Source of the DNA: an uncultured Bacteroidota bacterium
GTDB taxonomy: Bacteria; Bacteroidota; Bacteroidia; Chitinophagales; Chitinophagaceae
Length of the DNA: 38,516 bases
NCBI GenBank assembly: GCA_903871575.1
Contig: CAIQHJ010000065.1
Span: forward strand, 1 to 38,516
Direction of reading: 5' to 3'
Below, piece after piece: positions 26,065 to 33,662 of the stretch. The stretch's first letter is position 1. Every line of letters begins with the position of its first letter. Position numbers and translations under genes: made by a program. The notes beneath the pieces were generated by a model that saw only the letters and a list, made by a program, of their open reading frames with translations, had not been told where the DNA came from and made no database searches.

Positions 26065-28296
26065 ATGAAGCAATATTTTATAAAACATATCGGTCTGGTT
26101 TGTTGCCTATTTTTTTCTTGCTTTTCAGCGTTAGCCAATATCGATACCGTTGCTATTCCACTCTATCGTCAATATTTTCATGATAAAATCATTGCAGAAC
26201 AAAAGTTATGCGACAAAGCCGATGGCAAGACCGACAATTTCATGCGGATTGGGAACAATGATGAAATAAATCTTCGGGTTACCGATGCCTTATTCAGAAA
26301 AACAAATGACCTCAGAGAATGGATTGAGCTCAATAATAAAATTGAAAAAAACAACGATAAGATTCGTTTGCTCAGTTATATTGAAAATACCTTGCGATTG
26401 TTTCGTCAATCCTGGAAGGCAAGAGCATTTGTGCCTGCAGAATTTTCATTGTTGATTGAACAAATGACGGCCATTATTAAAGCCCAAGAAACAGAAACAA
26501 GCATCGTACCTTTTGTGTCTGGCATGAACTATAACTTGGCCAAAATAACTACTACCGTTTTTTCTGATAATATTGGTGCAAAGGAAGCGCAGAAATTGGT
26601 TTACTTTAAATATTGCACCATTCATCCAGACGTAATTCTTTCAACCATACGGCCATATGTAAACGAACCTTTTGCCGATAGCCTCATTGCCATAGCCTGC
26701 TTGTACAATCCAGCACAAATCTATACCTACGCGCAATCAACCAATACACCCGAAGGCAAATTGATTCACAAAAGCAACAACGAATTGGTGGTAACTGTGG
26801 CCAAACTCAGTCAAACACCCAATGCTTTGATGTACTTTCCTTTCTTAGACGATATTTTATCCGGAATAAAAACGGTTGAAAGCATAAGGCAGTATGTTGG
26901 AAATGGAGAAAATGATTTTGATAGCGTGGGTTATTTTAAACTATTGGTTAAAACTGAAACAGCCTATTTTATTAGAATGACAAGTCAAGCAAAAGACACG
27001 CCATTGGCTATGTTTGGTCCCAATGGTTTGAGAGAAGTATTGAAAGACAGAGCTATAAGACATTTTATTACACCCATCAATAATTTGCACAACGAAAACA
27101 ATTTGAATGTGCGCATGAGGGCCATTGATTCTTTAACACCAGCAGAAATTTATTACATGATTGTAATGGGAGAAAATGATATTTATACATCTAGTTTTAA
27201 ACATAGTTTTAACCGTATGATGACCAAAATGGGCACCAAACCTAGAAGCGATTCATTGCTGCTCACAGTAAAATTTGATTATTTCAAGAAGTTTATAAAA
27301 ATGGCGGCTAACTATAACCGTTTGGATACCTTCTTAAAAAATATGCCTCCATTAAGTTCAGAATCTTTGATGAAAGCTTTTGTTGCCAATTTAGATAAAT
27401 CGGGTAGTTTAGAAGATGCTACCGATGTCGCAGATTCATATAGTAGCATCAACGATAAAAAACTACAACAAACCATCCTTGAGTACGTGGAAGAAAACGA
27501 AGCACAAAACATGGATGACAACAACGAGAATGGCGTGGTCATTTACAATCTTCTAAAAAACATTTTTCTGTCTGCCGATAGTTCCAATCACGTCAATCTC
27601 ACAGAAATAGCAAACATTCCATCTATTTACGAAATTGAAAAATCAAACCTACAAGACGATAGCGGCCGCATCATACAGCAAGTGTTTTTTTATGGCGATG
27701 AAGATGGAAAAATTTATTTTGGTCCGTTTCTCAATTCTTTTTCACCCAAAGAATGGAAGATTACCAAAAAATCAGAATGGGTAGAAATAAAATCTTTGAA
27801 AGGTAATGTATGGATTTATGCCAATTTGCCTTTGGATTATGATGCCAATTTAGATGACAGCGCCCAAGTGCACCTCAACAACTATTTAGAGGAACATGAT
27901 ATTTATCCAAATATCGTCATCCATCGAGGACATAGTTATTGGTTGCCTGGAACGATTTCAAGAATGCCCATCAATGCAAAAATTGTTTTACTTGGATCTT
28001 GTGGCGGGTATAAAAACTTGAATAAAATTTTAGAAATATCACCTGATGCGCACATCATCTCTACCAAAGAAATTGGAGCGGGCGACATCAACAGACCCAT
28101 CATGACGTTTCTCAATCAATCGCTCATCAACGCCGATAAAATTGTTTGGAAAGACATGTGGCGCAATCTTACTCAAACATTCAGTCAGGATAAAAATAAA
28201 GCTGTAAAAGAAAGTTGGGAAAGTTATATACCGCCCTATAAAAATTTAGGTGCCATTTTTATAAAAGCGTATAATAAAAAAATGGAGGCCATGTAG
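26065..28296 (+). CDS. Exported protein of unknown family with possible caspase-like (clan CD) His/Cys C-terminal domain
   Basis: I do not recognise this 743-aa protein as a named family. It has a signal peptide (MKQYFIKHIGLVCCLFFSCFSALAN), then ~550 mostly helical, charged residues. The last ~180 residues look like an alpha/beta domain: QVFFYGDEDGKIYFGPFLNSF, WIYANLPL, then NIVIHRGHSYWL (His620, His623) and KIVLLGSCGGYKNL (Cys646), followed by DAHIISTKEIGAGDINRPI. A beta strand ending in H-x-G-H followed by a strand ending in S-C-x-G is how the catalytic His and Cys are placed in caspase-like folds (gingipain, CHAT, C11), but the His-Cys spacing (23) is short and the assignment is inference. 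The stop is 25 bases before an ABC exporter gene. It is divergent from the two-component operon across 151 bases. Confidence 0.8.
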   Translation: MKQYFIKHIGLVCCLFFSCFSALANIDTVAIPLYRQYFHDKIIAEQKLCDKADGKTDNFMRIGNNDEINLRVTDALFRKTNDLREWIELNNKIEKNNDKIRLLSYIENTLRLFRQSWKARAFVPAEFSLLIEQMTAIIKAQETETSIVPFVSGMNYNLAKITTTVFSDNIGAKEAQKLVYFKYCTIHPDVILSTIRPYVNEPFADSLIAIACLYNPAQIYTYAQSTNTPEGKLIHKSNNELVVTVAKLSQTPNALMYFPFLDDILSGIKTVESIRQYVGNGENDFDSVGYFKLLVKTETAYFIRMTSQAKDTPLAMFGPNGLREVLKDRAIRHFITPINNLHNENNLNVRMRAIDSLTPAEIYYMIVMGENDIYTSSFKHSFNRMMTKMGTKPRSDSLLLTVKFDYFKKFIKMAANYNRLDTFLKNMPPLSSESLMKAFVANLDKSGSLEDATDVADSYSSINDKKLQQTILEYVEENEAQNMDDNNENGVVIYNLLKNIFLSADSSNHVNLTEIANIPSIYEIEKSNLQDDSGRIIQQVFFYGDEDGKIYFGPFLNSFSPKEWKITKKSEWVEIKSLKGNVWIYANLPLDYDANLDDSAQVHLNNYLEEHDIYPNIVIHRGHSYWLPGTISRMPINAKIVLLGSCGGYKNLNKILEISPDAHIISTKEIGAGDINRPIMTFLNQSLINADKIVWKDMWRNLTQTFSQDKNKAVKESWESYIPPYKNLGAIFIKAYNKKMEAM

Positions 28297-28309
28297 TGGT
28301 CATAGTTTA

Positions 28310-28317
28310 TACCTTTG
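28310..28317 (+). promoter_or_regulatory. TAnnTTTG element immediately before the ABC exporter gene
   Basis: TACCTTTG is an exact -7 element whose expected start site falls at or next to the ATG at 28322, which would give a leaderless transcript. No clear -33 TTTG is seen at the right distance (around 28287-28291), so this is a weak call. Confidence 0.35.
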
Positions 28318-28321
28318 TGCA

Positions 28322-30127
28322 ATGGAAAAAGCGGCGCCTCAAAAAAAAATATTCAATACCCAATTGCTTCGAAGGGTATTTTCTTTTGCTGCTCCTTACA
28401 AAAATAAATTCTACATTTCAGTATTCCTTTCTATCGTCTTGGCAGTTATGGCGCCAATACGACCATTACTCATTCAATTGACCATCAACAAAGGCATTCA
28501 CAATGTAAACGATGCTTTTTTTCTATCAGGTCCAGGCGCATTCATTATTGAAATTACCATTTTTCAAATTGTCTTTTTGTTGATAGAAACCATTACCCGA
28601 TTTTATTTCACTTTCACAACAGCAGCATTAGGACAACATGTGGTAAGAGATATGCGCAATGCAACCTTTTCGAAAATATTACGACTCAATCTTTCACAAT
28701 TTGACAAAACACCAATTGGTACTTTCACAACCAGAACCATCAACGATATAGAATCGGTAAATGATATTTTTAGTGATGGATTGATTCCCATCATTGCAGA
28801 TATGTTGTCGATTGTTTCTGTGCTGATTTATATGTTTACAACAGATTGGTTGATCACCTTGGTGTGTTTGATTCCATTTCCCATTCTAATTTTTGCAACC
28901 TATATTTTTAAAGAGTCGGTGAACAAATCTTTTATAAAAGTAAGAAATGCAGTTGCGAGTTTAAACGCATTTGTTCAGGAGCATATTTCTGGTATGGCAA
29001 TCGTTCAGGCATTTGCCGCAGAAGAAAATGAACAGCAAAAATTTATGGCCATCAACAAAGAACATCGAAACGCAAACATCAAAGCCATTTTTGCATATGC
29101 TTTATTTTTCCCGATTGTAGAGTTGGTTTCTGCGTTGAGTATCGGCCTATTGGTTTGGTGGACAGCAAAAGAATCTTTGGATATGAACGCGGTGCAATCG
29201 GAGCATGTAGCCGGCATCGTTACGGCTTTTATTTTATGTTTGAATTTATTATTTAGACCACTGCGAATGATTGCCGATAAATTTAATGTTCTTCAAATGG
29301 GCATGATTGCCAGCGAAAGGGTTTTTAAAGTATTGGACAACAACGACACCACTGCTTTAGGTTTAAACCGAACGGAAGTTGCCATCAAAGGAGATCTGGA
29401 TTTTAAGGATGTTAGTTTTGGGTATAATAAAGATAGAGATGTGTTGTCGAACATTTCATTTCAAGTAGCTGCAGGTAAATCCATTGCTTTGGTAGGCAAT
29501 ACAGGCAGTGGAAAAACTTCTATCGTTAGTTTAATCAACAGATTGTATCAACACCAAAAAGGAGAAATTTTGATTGATGGCATACCCATAGAAAATTATC
29601 CATTAGAAGTACTGAGAAGTCAAATTGCAGTCGTATTGCAAGATGTTTTTTTATTCAGCGGATCTGTAATAGACAACATAACACTTAGAAATGAGGCCAT
29701 ATCCAAAGCGGAAGTGGTGCATGCAACGAAAATGATTGGAATTCATGATTTTATTATGCAGTTGCCGGGAGATTACGACTACAATGTAATGGAAAGAGGT
29801 GCTTCACTTTCGGTTGGACAAAGGCAATTGCTCTCATTTGCTCGAGCAATTTTATATAATCCTGCAATCTTGATTTTAGATGAGGCAACCTCATCTATAG
29901 ACTCAGAAAGTGAGTTATTGATCCAAAATGCCATCAGCAAGATTATTGCTGGCAGAACGTCAATTGTAATTGCACATCGGTTGAGTACCATAAAGCGTGC
30001 TGATAAGATTTTGGTTTTGGAAAAAGGAAAAGTTATAGAGTCGGGCACACATGATTTTCTATTGAGCCAAAAAGGCGCTTACGACCAATTGTACCAAGCT
30101 CAGTTTAGAAGCGATACACATATATAG
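28322..30127 (+). CDS. ABC exporter, fused TMD-NBD (MsbA/MdlB-like)
   Basis: A 601-aa homodimer-type or half-exporter. The transmembrane domain occupies residues ~20-320, with an intracellular loop containing FTTRTINDIESVNDIFSDG typical of type IV (B-family) exporters. The ATPase has Walker A GNTGSGKT (392-399), Q-loop QDVFLFSG, a signature LSVGQRQ (496-502, Val replacing the second-position Gly), Walker B AILILDEATSSID and H-loop AHRLST. All catalytic residues are present. It lies 25 bases downstream of the unknown exported protein gene, and the two are likely linked in expression. Lipid, drug or peptide export are possible; the membrane domain differs clearly from the PglK-like protein at 6189. 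Confidence 0.9.
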   Translation: MEKAAPQKKIFNTQLLRRVFSFAAPYKNKFYISVFLSIVLAVMAPIRPLLIQLTINKGIHNVNDAFFLSGPGAFIIEITIFQIVFLLIETITRFYFTFTTAALGQHVVRDMRNATFSKILRLNLSQFDKTPIGTFTTRTINDIESVNDIFSDGLIPIIADMLSIVSVLIYMFTTDWLITLVCLIPFPILIFATYIFKESVNKSFIKVRNAVASLNAFVQEHISGMAIVQAFAAEENEQQKFMAINKEHRNANIKAIFAYALFFPIVELVSALSIGLLVWWTAKESLDMNAVQSEHVAGIVTAFILCLNLLFRPLRMIADKFNVLQMGMIASERVFKVLDNNDTTALGLNRTEVAIKGDLDFKDVSFGYNKDRDVLSNISFQVAAGKSIALVGNTGSGKTSIVSLINRLYQHQKGEILIDGIPIENYPLEVLRSQIAVVLQDVFLFSGSVIDNITLRNEAISKAEVVHATKMIGIHDFIMQLPGDYDYNVMERGASLSVGQRQLLSFARAILYNPAILILDEATSSIDSESELLIQNAISKIIAGRTSIVIAHRLSTIKRADKILVLEKGKVIESGTHDFLLSQKGAYDQLYQAQFRSDTHI

Positions 30128-30448
30128 TTGACTTCGATGGAGGCGAAGATGTAAGTGTAAAATGCATGTTGTTGAAAGAAAGGGTAGGATGGGCGGTGTG
30201 GTATTTTTGATTATGCAATATTGCAAAATTGCAATGTTGTAATAATACGTGTTCCCAGATGAAACAGCCAAATATTTCCACTAATCTTTATTCAGTAACC
30301 ATTTCCGCCCTTTTTTTCATCGGCTCATTTTCATCATTCATTAAACGCCTCCCATAGCATTCTACAGTTTCAAACCCATAAACAGCCCATAATGGAGCAG
30401 CCCACCATTTTCATTACACCGACTAAAAAATAAATTTTTGCTACTATA
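30128..30448. other. Non-coding interval before the atp operon
   Basis: No supportable gene. A small CTTCG/CGAAG inverted pair follows the ABC exporter stop but has no T run. The remaining recognisable content is repeat copy D and AT-rich sequence leading to the atp promoter. Confidence 0.6.
30205..30297 (-). repeat. Dispersed intergenic hairpin repeat, copy D (inverted)
   Basis: Read on the minus strand it begins GTTACTGAATAAAGATTAGTG and continues with ATTTGGCTGTTTCAT, GGGAACACG, TATTATTAC and CATTGCAATTTTGCAATATTGC. It matches copy B (23902) over ~80 bases with few differences, although the two lie over 6 kb apart. GCAATATTGC is at 30215-30224. It lies between the ABC exporter stop and the atp promoter. 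Confidence 0.75.
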
Positions 30449-30480
30449 TTTCACATTTAAACCCTGCGGCCTTATCTTTG
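30449..30480 (+). promoter_or_regulatory. Promoter of the atpBEFH operon
   Basis: TATCTTTG (30473-30480) is an exact TAnnTTTG element, identical to that before the glycan locus, with TTTC (30449-30452) 20 bases upstream as an imperfect -33 element. The ATG of atpB is 19 bases further on. Confidence 0.65.
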
Positions 30481-30499
30481 CGCCAAAATTGAGAAAGAT

Positions 30500-31645
30500 A
30501 TGGCAACGAAGTGCATCAAATCTATATTGGTAGCCATTTTTAGCGTGATTTTGGTTGGTTCATTTTCGCCTTTAATGGCACAGGATACTACTCATGAACA
30601 AGCCATTGAGCACCATGAAGCTGCGGAGGAACCCTTAGATCCTGCAAAAATTATTATGGAGCATATTAAGGATGCCCATGAATTTCACTTCTTTACTATC
30701 GAAAACAAAGAAAATCCGCATGCATCTTTTCATGCAACCATTCCATTACCCATTATTTTATACGCACCTACAAAAGGAGGATTTCACTTTTTCTCTTCTG
30801 CTAAATTTGGTCACGAAGGAGAATTGGCTTTTGATGGCTTTAAATACAATGAATTAAAAGATATCGTAGCTGAAGATGGTAGCGAGGTTTACGACTTTTC
30901 CTTGACAAAAAATGTGGTTCAAATGATTTTGGCACTCACTGTTTTGGTTTTGTTAATCACAGGAATTGCTAAAAAATATAAAAATGGTATTGGGGTTGCC
31001 TCTGCTCCAAAAGGATGGCAAAATGCAGTGGAACCAGTGGTAATGTTTGTGAGAGATGAAGTAGCTAAACCCAATTTAGGTGCTAAATACACAAAGTATT
31101 TGCCTTATCTACTTACTGTTTTCTTTTTTATCCTCATCAACAACATCTTCGGATTACTTCCTGGTGCAGCCAATGTTACCGGAAATATCGCCTTCACTGT
31201 TGTAATGGGTATTATCTCTTTTGTTGTGATCATGTTGAGTACGAATAAACATTTTTGGGGTCATATTTTCTGGTTCCCAGGTGTTCCTTTATTGGTGCGT
31301 ATTTTCATCATGTTGCCTGTAGAATTGTTGGGCGTGTTTACCAAACCTTTCGCTTTGATTGTGCGTCTTTTTGCAAACATGGTGGCAGGTCACATCATCA
31401 TTCTAAGTTTCATTTCTTTGATTTTTATTTTCGGATCCATGACTGCAGTTGCTGGATGGGGATTTTCTCCCTTGTCTATTGCTTTCACTGTATTTATTTT
31501 TCTGATAGAAATAATGGTTGCGTTCATTCAAGCGTTTATTTTCACCAATCTTACTGCGGTATTTATTGGTCAAGCATTTGAAGGCAGCCACGATCATCAT
31601 GATGATGCACATGCGCATGAACATCATGATGCCATAACAGCGTAA
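30500..31645 (+). CDS. atpB: F0F1 ATP synthase subunit a
   Basis: Stator channel subunit of the F0 sector. It is 381 aa, much longer than E. coli AtpB (271), because of an N-terminal export signal (hydrophobic core LVAIFSVILVGSFSPLMAQ) and a ~110-residue extension rich in His and acidic residues, as is usual in Bacteroidota. The membrane part begins near residue 140. The essential arginine is Arg289 in FALIVRLFANMVAGH, on the helix facing the c ring. The C-terminus is histidine/aspartate rich (SHDHHDDAHAHEHHD). First gene of the atp cluster, with its own promoter. Confidence 0.96.
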   Translation: MATKCIKSILVAIFSVILVGSFSPLMAQDTTHEQAIEHHEAAEEPLDPAKIIMEHIKDAHEFHFFTIENKENPHASFHATIPLPIILYAPTKGGFHFFSSAKFGHEGELAFDGFKYNELKDIVAEDGSEVYDFSLTKNVVQMILALTVLVLLITGIAKKYKNGIGVASAPKGWQNAVEPVVMFVRDEVAKPNLGAKYTKYLPYLLTVFFFILINNIFGLLPGAANVTGNIAFTVVMGIISFVVIMLSTNKHFWGHIFWFPGVPLLVRIFIMLPVELLGVFTKPFALIVRLFANMVAGHIIILSFISLIFIFGSMTAVAGWGFSPLSIAFTVFIFLIEIMVAFIQAFIFTNLTAVFIGQAFEGSHDHHDDAHAHEHHDAITA

Positions 31646-31924
<279 letters not shown>

Positions 31925-31937
31925 TTTGCACCAATTT

Positions 31938-31990
31938 ATTACTGCATTCAATGCACAGGGCGGCGGATGCAGTAATCTTTTTACTTTTTT
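31938..31990 (+). terminator. Terminator-like hairpin between atpE and atpF
   Basis: ATTACTGCATTC (31938-31949) pairs with GGATGCAGTAAT (31965-31976) over 12 bp with one G-T pair, around a 15-base GC-richer loop, followed by CTTTTTACTTTTTT. It lies 13 bases after the atpE stop and 20 bases before the atpF ATG, so partial termination or 3'-end protection of an atpBE message is plausible. Confidence 0.7.
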
Positions 31991-32010
31991 AAAACAACAA
32001 TATTTTTACC

Positions 32011-32505
32011 ATGGATTTATTATTACCACATGTAGGTTTAATTTTTTGGACACTCGTTGCGTTCCTAATTGTGTTTTTTATTTTAAAGAAATTTGCATGG
32101 AAATCCATCATCAATGGATTGAATGAGCGCGAAACCAATATCGCCGATGCCATTGCTTCTGCTGAAAAAGTAAAAAAAGAAATGGCCCAGTTGAAAAATG
32201 ACAACGAAGCATTGCTACAAACCGCAAGAGAAGAAAGAACCATGATGCTTAAAGAAGCAAAAGACATCAGAGATAAAATGATCAACGATGCCAAAGAAGA
32301 AGCAAAAATTCAAGCAGCAAAAATTATGACAGATGCCAACGCGTCTATTCAACACCAAAAAATGGCTGCCCTAACAGATATCAAAAATCAAGTAGGCAAA
32401 ATGGTTATTGAAGTGAGTGAAAAAATATTAAGAAGAGAATTATCTGATAAAACGCAGCAAGAATCTTATATTTCAAAGCTGGCTGAAGACATCAAACTGA
32501 ACTAA
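32011..32505 (+). CDS. atpF: F0F1 ATP synthase subunit b
   Basis: A 164-aa peripheral stalk subunit. A single N-terminal membrane helix (residues ~8-27, VGLIFWTLVAFLIVFFILKK) is followed by FAWKSIINGLNERE, the conserved start of the tether domain, and a long charged heptad-like helix to the C-terminus. Length and layout are normal. The gene lies 15 bases upstream of atpH. Confidence 0.95.
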   Translation: MDLLLPHVGLIFWTLVAFLIVFFILKKFAWKSIINGLNERETNIADAIASAEKVKKEMAQLKNDNEALLQTAREERTMMLKEAKDIRDKMINDAKEEAKIQAAKIMTDANASIQHQKMAALTDIKNQVGKMVIEVSEKILRRELSDKTQQESYISKLAEDIKLN

Positions 32506-32520
32506 TTTAAAGAAGCAAAC

Positions 32521-33084
32521 ATGACCAACCCAAGATTAGCCGGAAGATACGCAAAGAGTTTGTTGGATTTGGCAATTGAACAAAACCAAGTGGATGTAGT
32601 GTACAGTGATATTCAATTGTTGCAATCCATCTGCAAAACCAACGCAGACTTTGTTGCGATGCTAAAAAGTCCAGTCATCAAATCTCACAAAAAAGAAAAG
32701 ATAATCGAAGCGGTGGTTGCAGGCAAATTATCTACATTAACCACGGCTTTCTTAACCTTATTGGTGAACAAAGCAAGAGAATATAGTTTGCCAGAAATTG
32801 TAAAAGCTTTCATCGAACAATACAACTTGCTTAACAACATTTATCAAGTAAAAATTACAACCGCTGTTCCCATCAGCGACACACTAAAAACTGCCATCTT
32901 AGAAAAAATAAAAACTTCAACTTCGATGAAAAAAATCGAATTGGAAACAGTTGTTAAAGACGAATTGATTGGCGGTTTTACCCTTGAAATGGGCGGTAAT
33001 TTAATTGATGCAAGCATCCTCCGTGACTTAAACGACGTAAAAAAACAATTTCAAAACAACGCGTATATCCACAGTTTAAAATAA
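32521..33084 (+). CDS. atpH: F0F1 ATP synthase subunit delta
   Basis: A 187-aa soluble stalk subunit joining b to the F1 head. The N-terminus (NPRLAGRYAKSLLDLAIEQN) is the conserved opening of the OSCP/delta family, and the C-terminal KDELIGGFTLEMGGNLIDASILRDL is the other signature block. It is the last atp gene in the window: it is followed after 26 bases by an acyltransferase gene, not by atpA, so the F1 alpha and gamma genes must lie elsewhere. Confidence 0.95.
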   Translation: MTNPRLAGRYAKSLLDLAIEQNQVDVVYSDIQLLQSICKTNADFVAMLKSPVIKSHKKEKIIEAVVAGKLSTLTTAFLTLLVNKAREYSLPEIVKAFIEQYNLLNNIYQVKITTAVPISDTLKTAILEKIKTSTSMKKIELETVVKDELIGGFTLEMGGNLIDASILRDLNDVKKQFQNNAYIHSLK

Positions 33085-33110
33085 TCTTTTACCGAGCAAA
33101 TACATATTGT

Positions 33111-33662
33111 ATGAATACAGTTTTACAATCAGATTTGTTTCGGTACGATCAACTAAGCGGATTGGCTGGACTTTGGAAAGCCATGAAATATCCGGGTTTT
33201 AGATTCACCTTTTTTTTAAGAAAAGCATCCACCACTTCAAAGTTTACACCAGCGGGAATCGCATATAGAATACTCCTCAATAAATACAAATACAAATACG
33301 GTTTTCAAATTCCAGCAGGCACCAAAATTGGCAAAGGCCTATTTATTGGTCATTTTGGAACCATTGTTGTTAATTCAAAAGCGATCATCGGCGAACACTG
33401 CAATTTATCGCACGGCATCACCATCGGCCAAGCCAACCGCGGAAAACTGCAAGGTGTTCCAGTTATTGGAGATTATGTTTGGATTGGAACTGGCGCTGTC
33501 ATCGTTGGCAACATTACCATCGGCAGTAATGTACTCATAGCACCCAACGCATATGTGAATTTTGATGTTCCGAGTCATTCCATTGTTATCGGAAATCCGG
33601 CAAAAATTATTGAGAAAGAAAACCCCACAGCTGGGTATATCAACAATATCCTCAACCCGTAA
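33111..33662 (+). CDS. Hexapeptide-repeat acyltransferase (serine acetyltransferase-like, probably polysaccharide O-acetyltransferase)
   Basis: A 183-aa left-handed beta-helix protein of the LbH/CysE type: IGKGLFIGHFGTIVVNSKAI, IGEHCNLSHGITIG, VIGDYVWIGTGAVIVG, ITIGSNVLIAPNAYV and the closing VIGNPAKII. The catalytic histidine is in FIGHFGT (equivalent to DHATG of CysE). The Asp of the DIHP motif that pairs with it in CysE is replaced here (QIPAGTKI), and the usual long N-terminal helical domain is short. This argues for a WcaB/EpsC-like sugar O-acetyltransferase rather than cysteine biosynthesis, in keeping with the adjacent pyruvyl transferase. It could be cotranscribed with the atp genes (26-base gap). 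Its stop codon directly abuts that of the next, convergent gene. Confidence 0.82.
   Translation: MNTVLQSDLFRYDQLSGLAGLWKAMKYPGFRFTFFLRKASTTSKFTPAGIAYRILLNKYKYKYGFQIPAGTKIGKGLFIGHFGTIVVNSKAIIGEHCNLSHGITIGQANRGKLQGVPVIGDYVWIGTGAVIVGNITIGSNVLIAPNAYVNFDVPSHSIVIGNPAKIIEKENPTAGYINNILNP

Noticed and set aside
30130-30155. CTTCG/CGAAG hairpin as terminator of the ABC exporter gene
   Set aside because: The five-base stem is short and there is no following T run.
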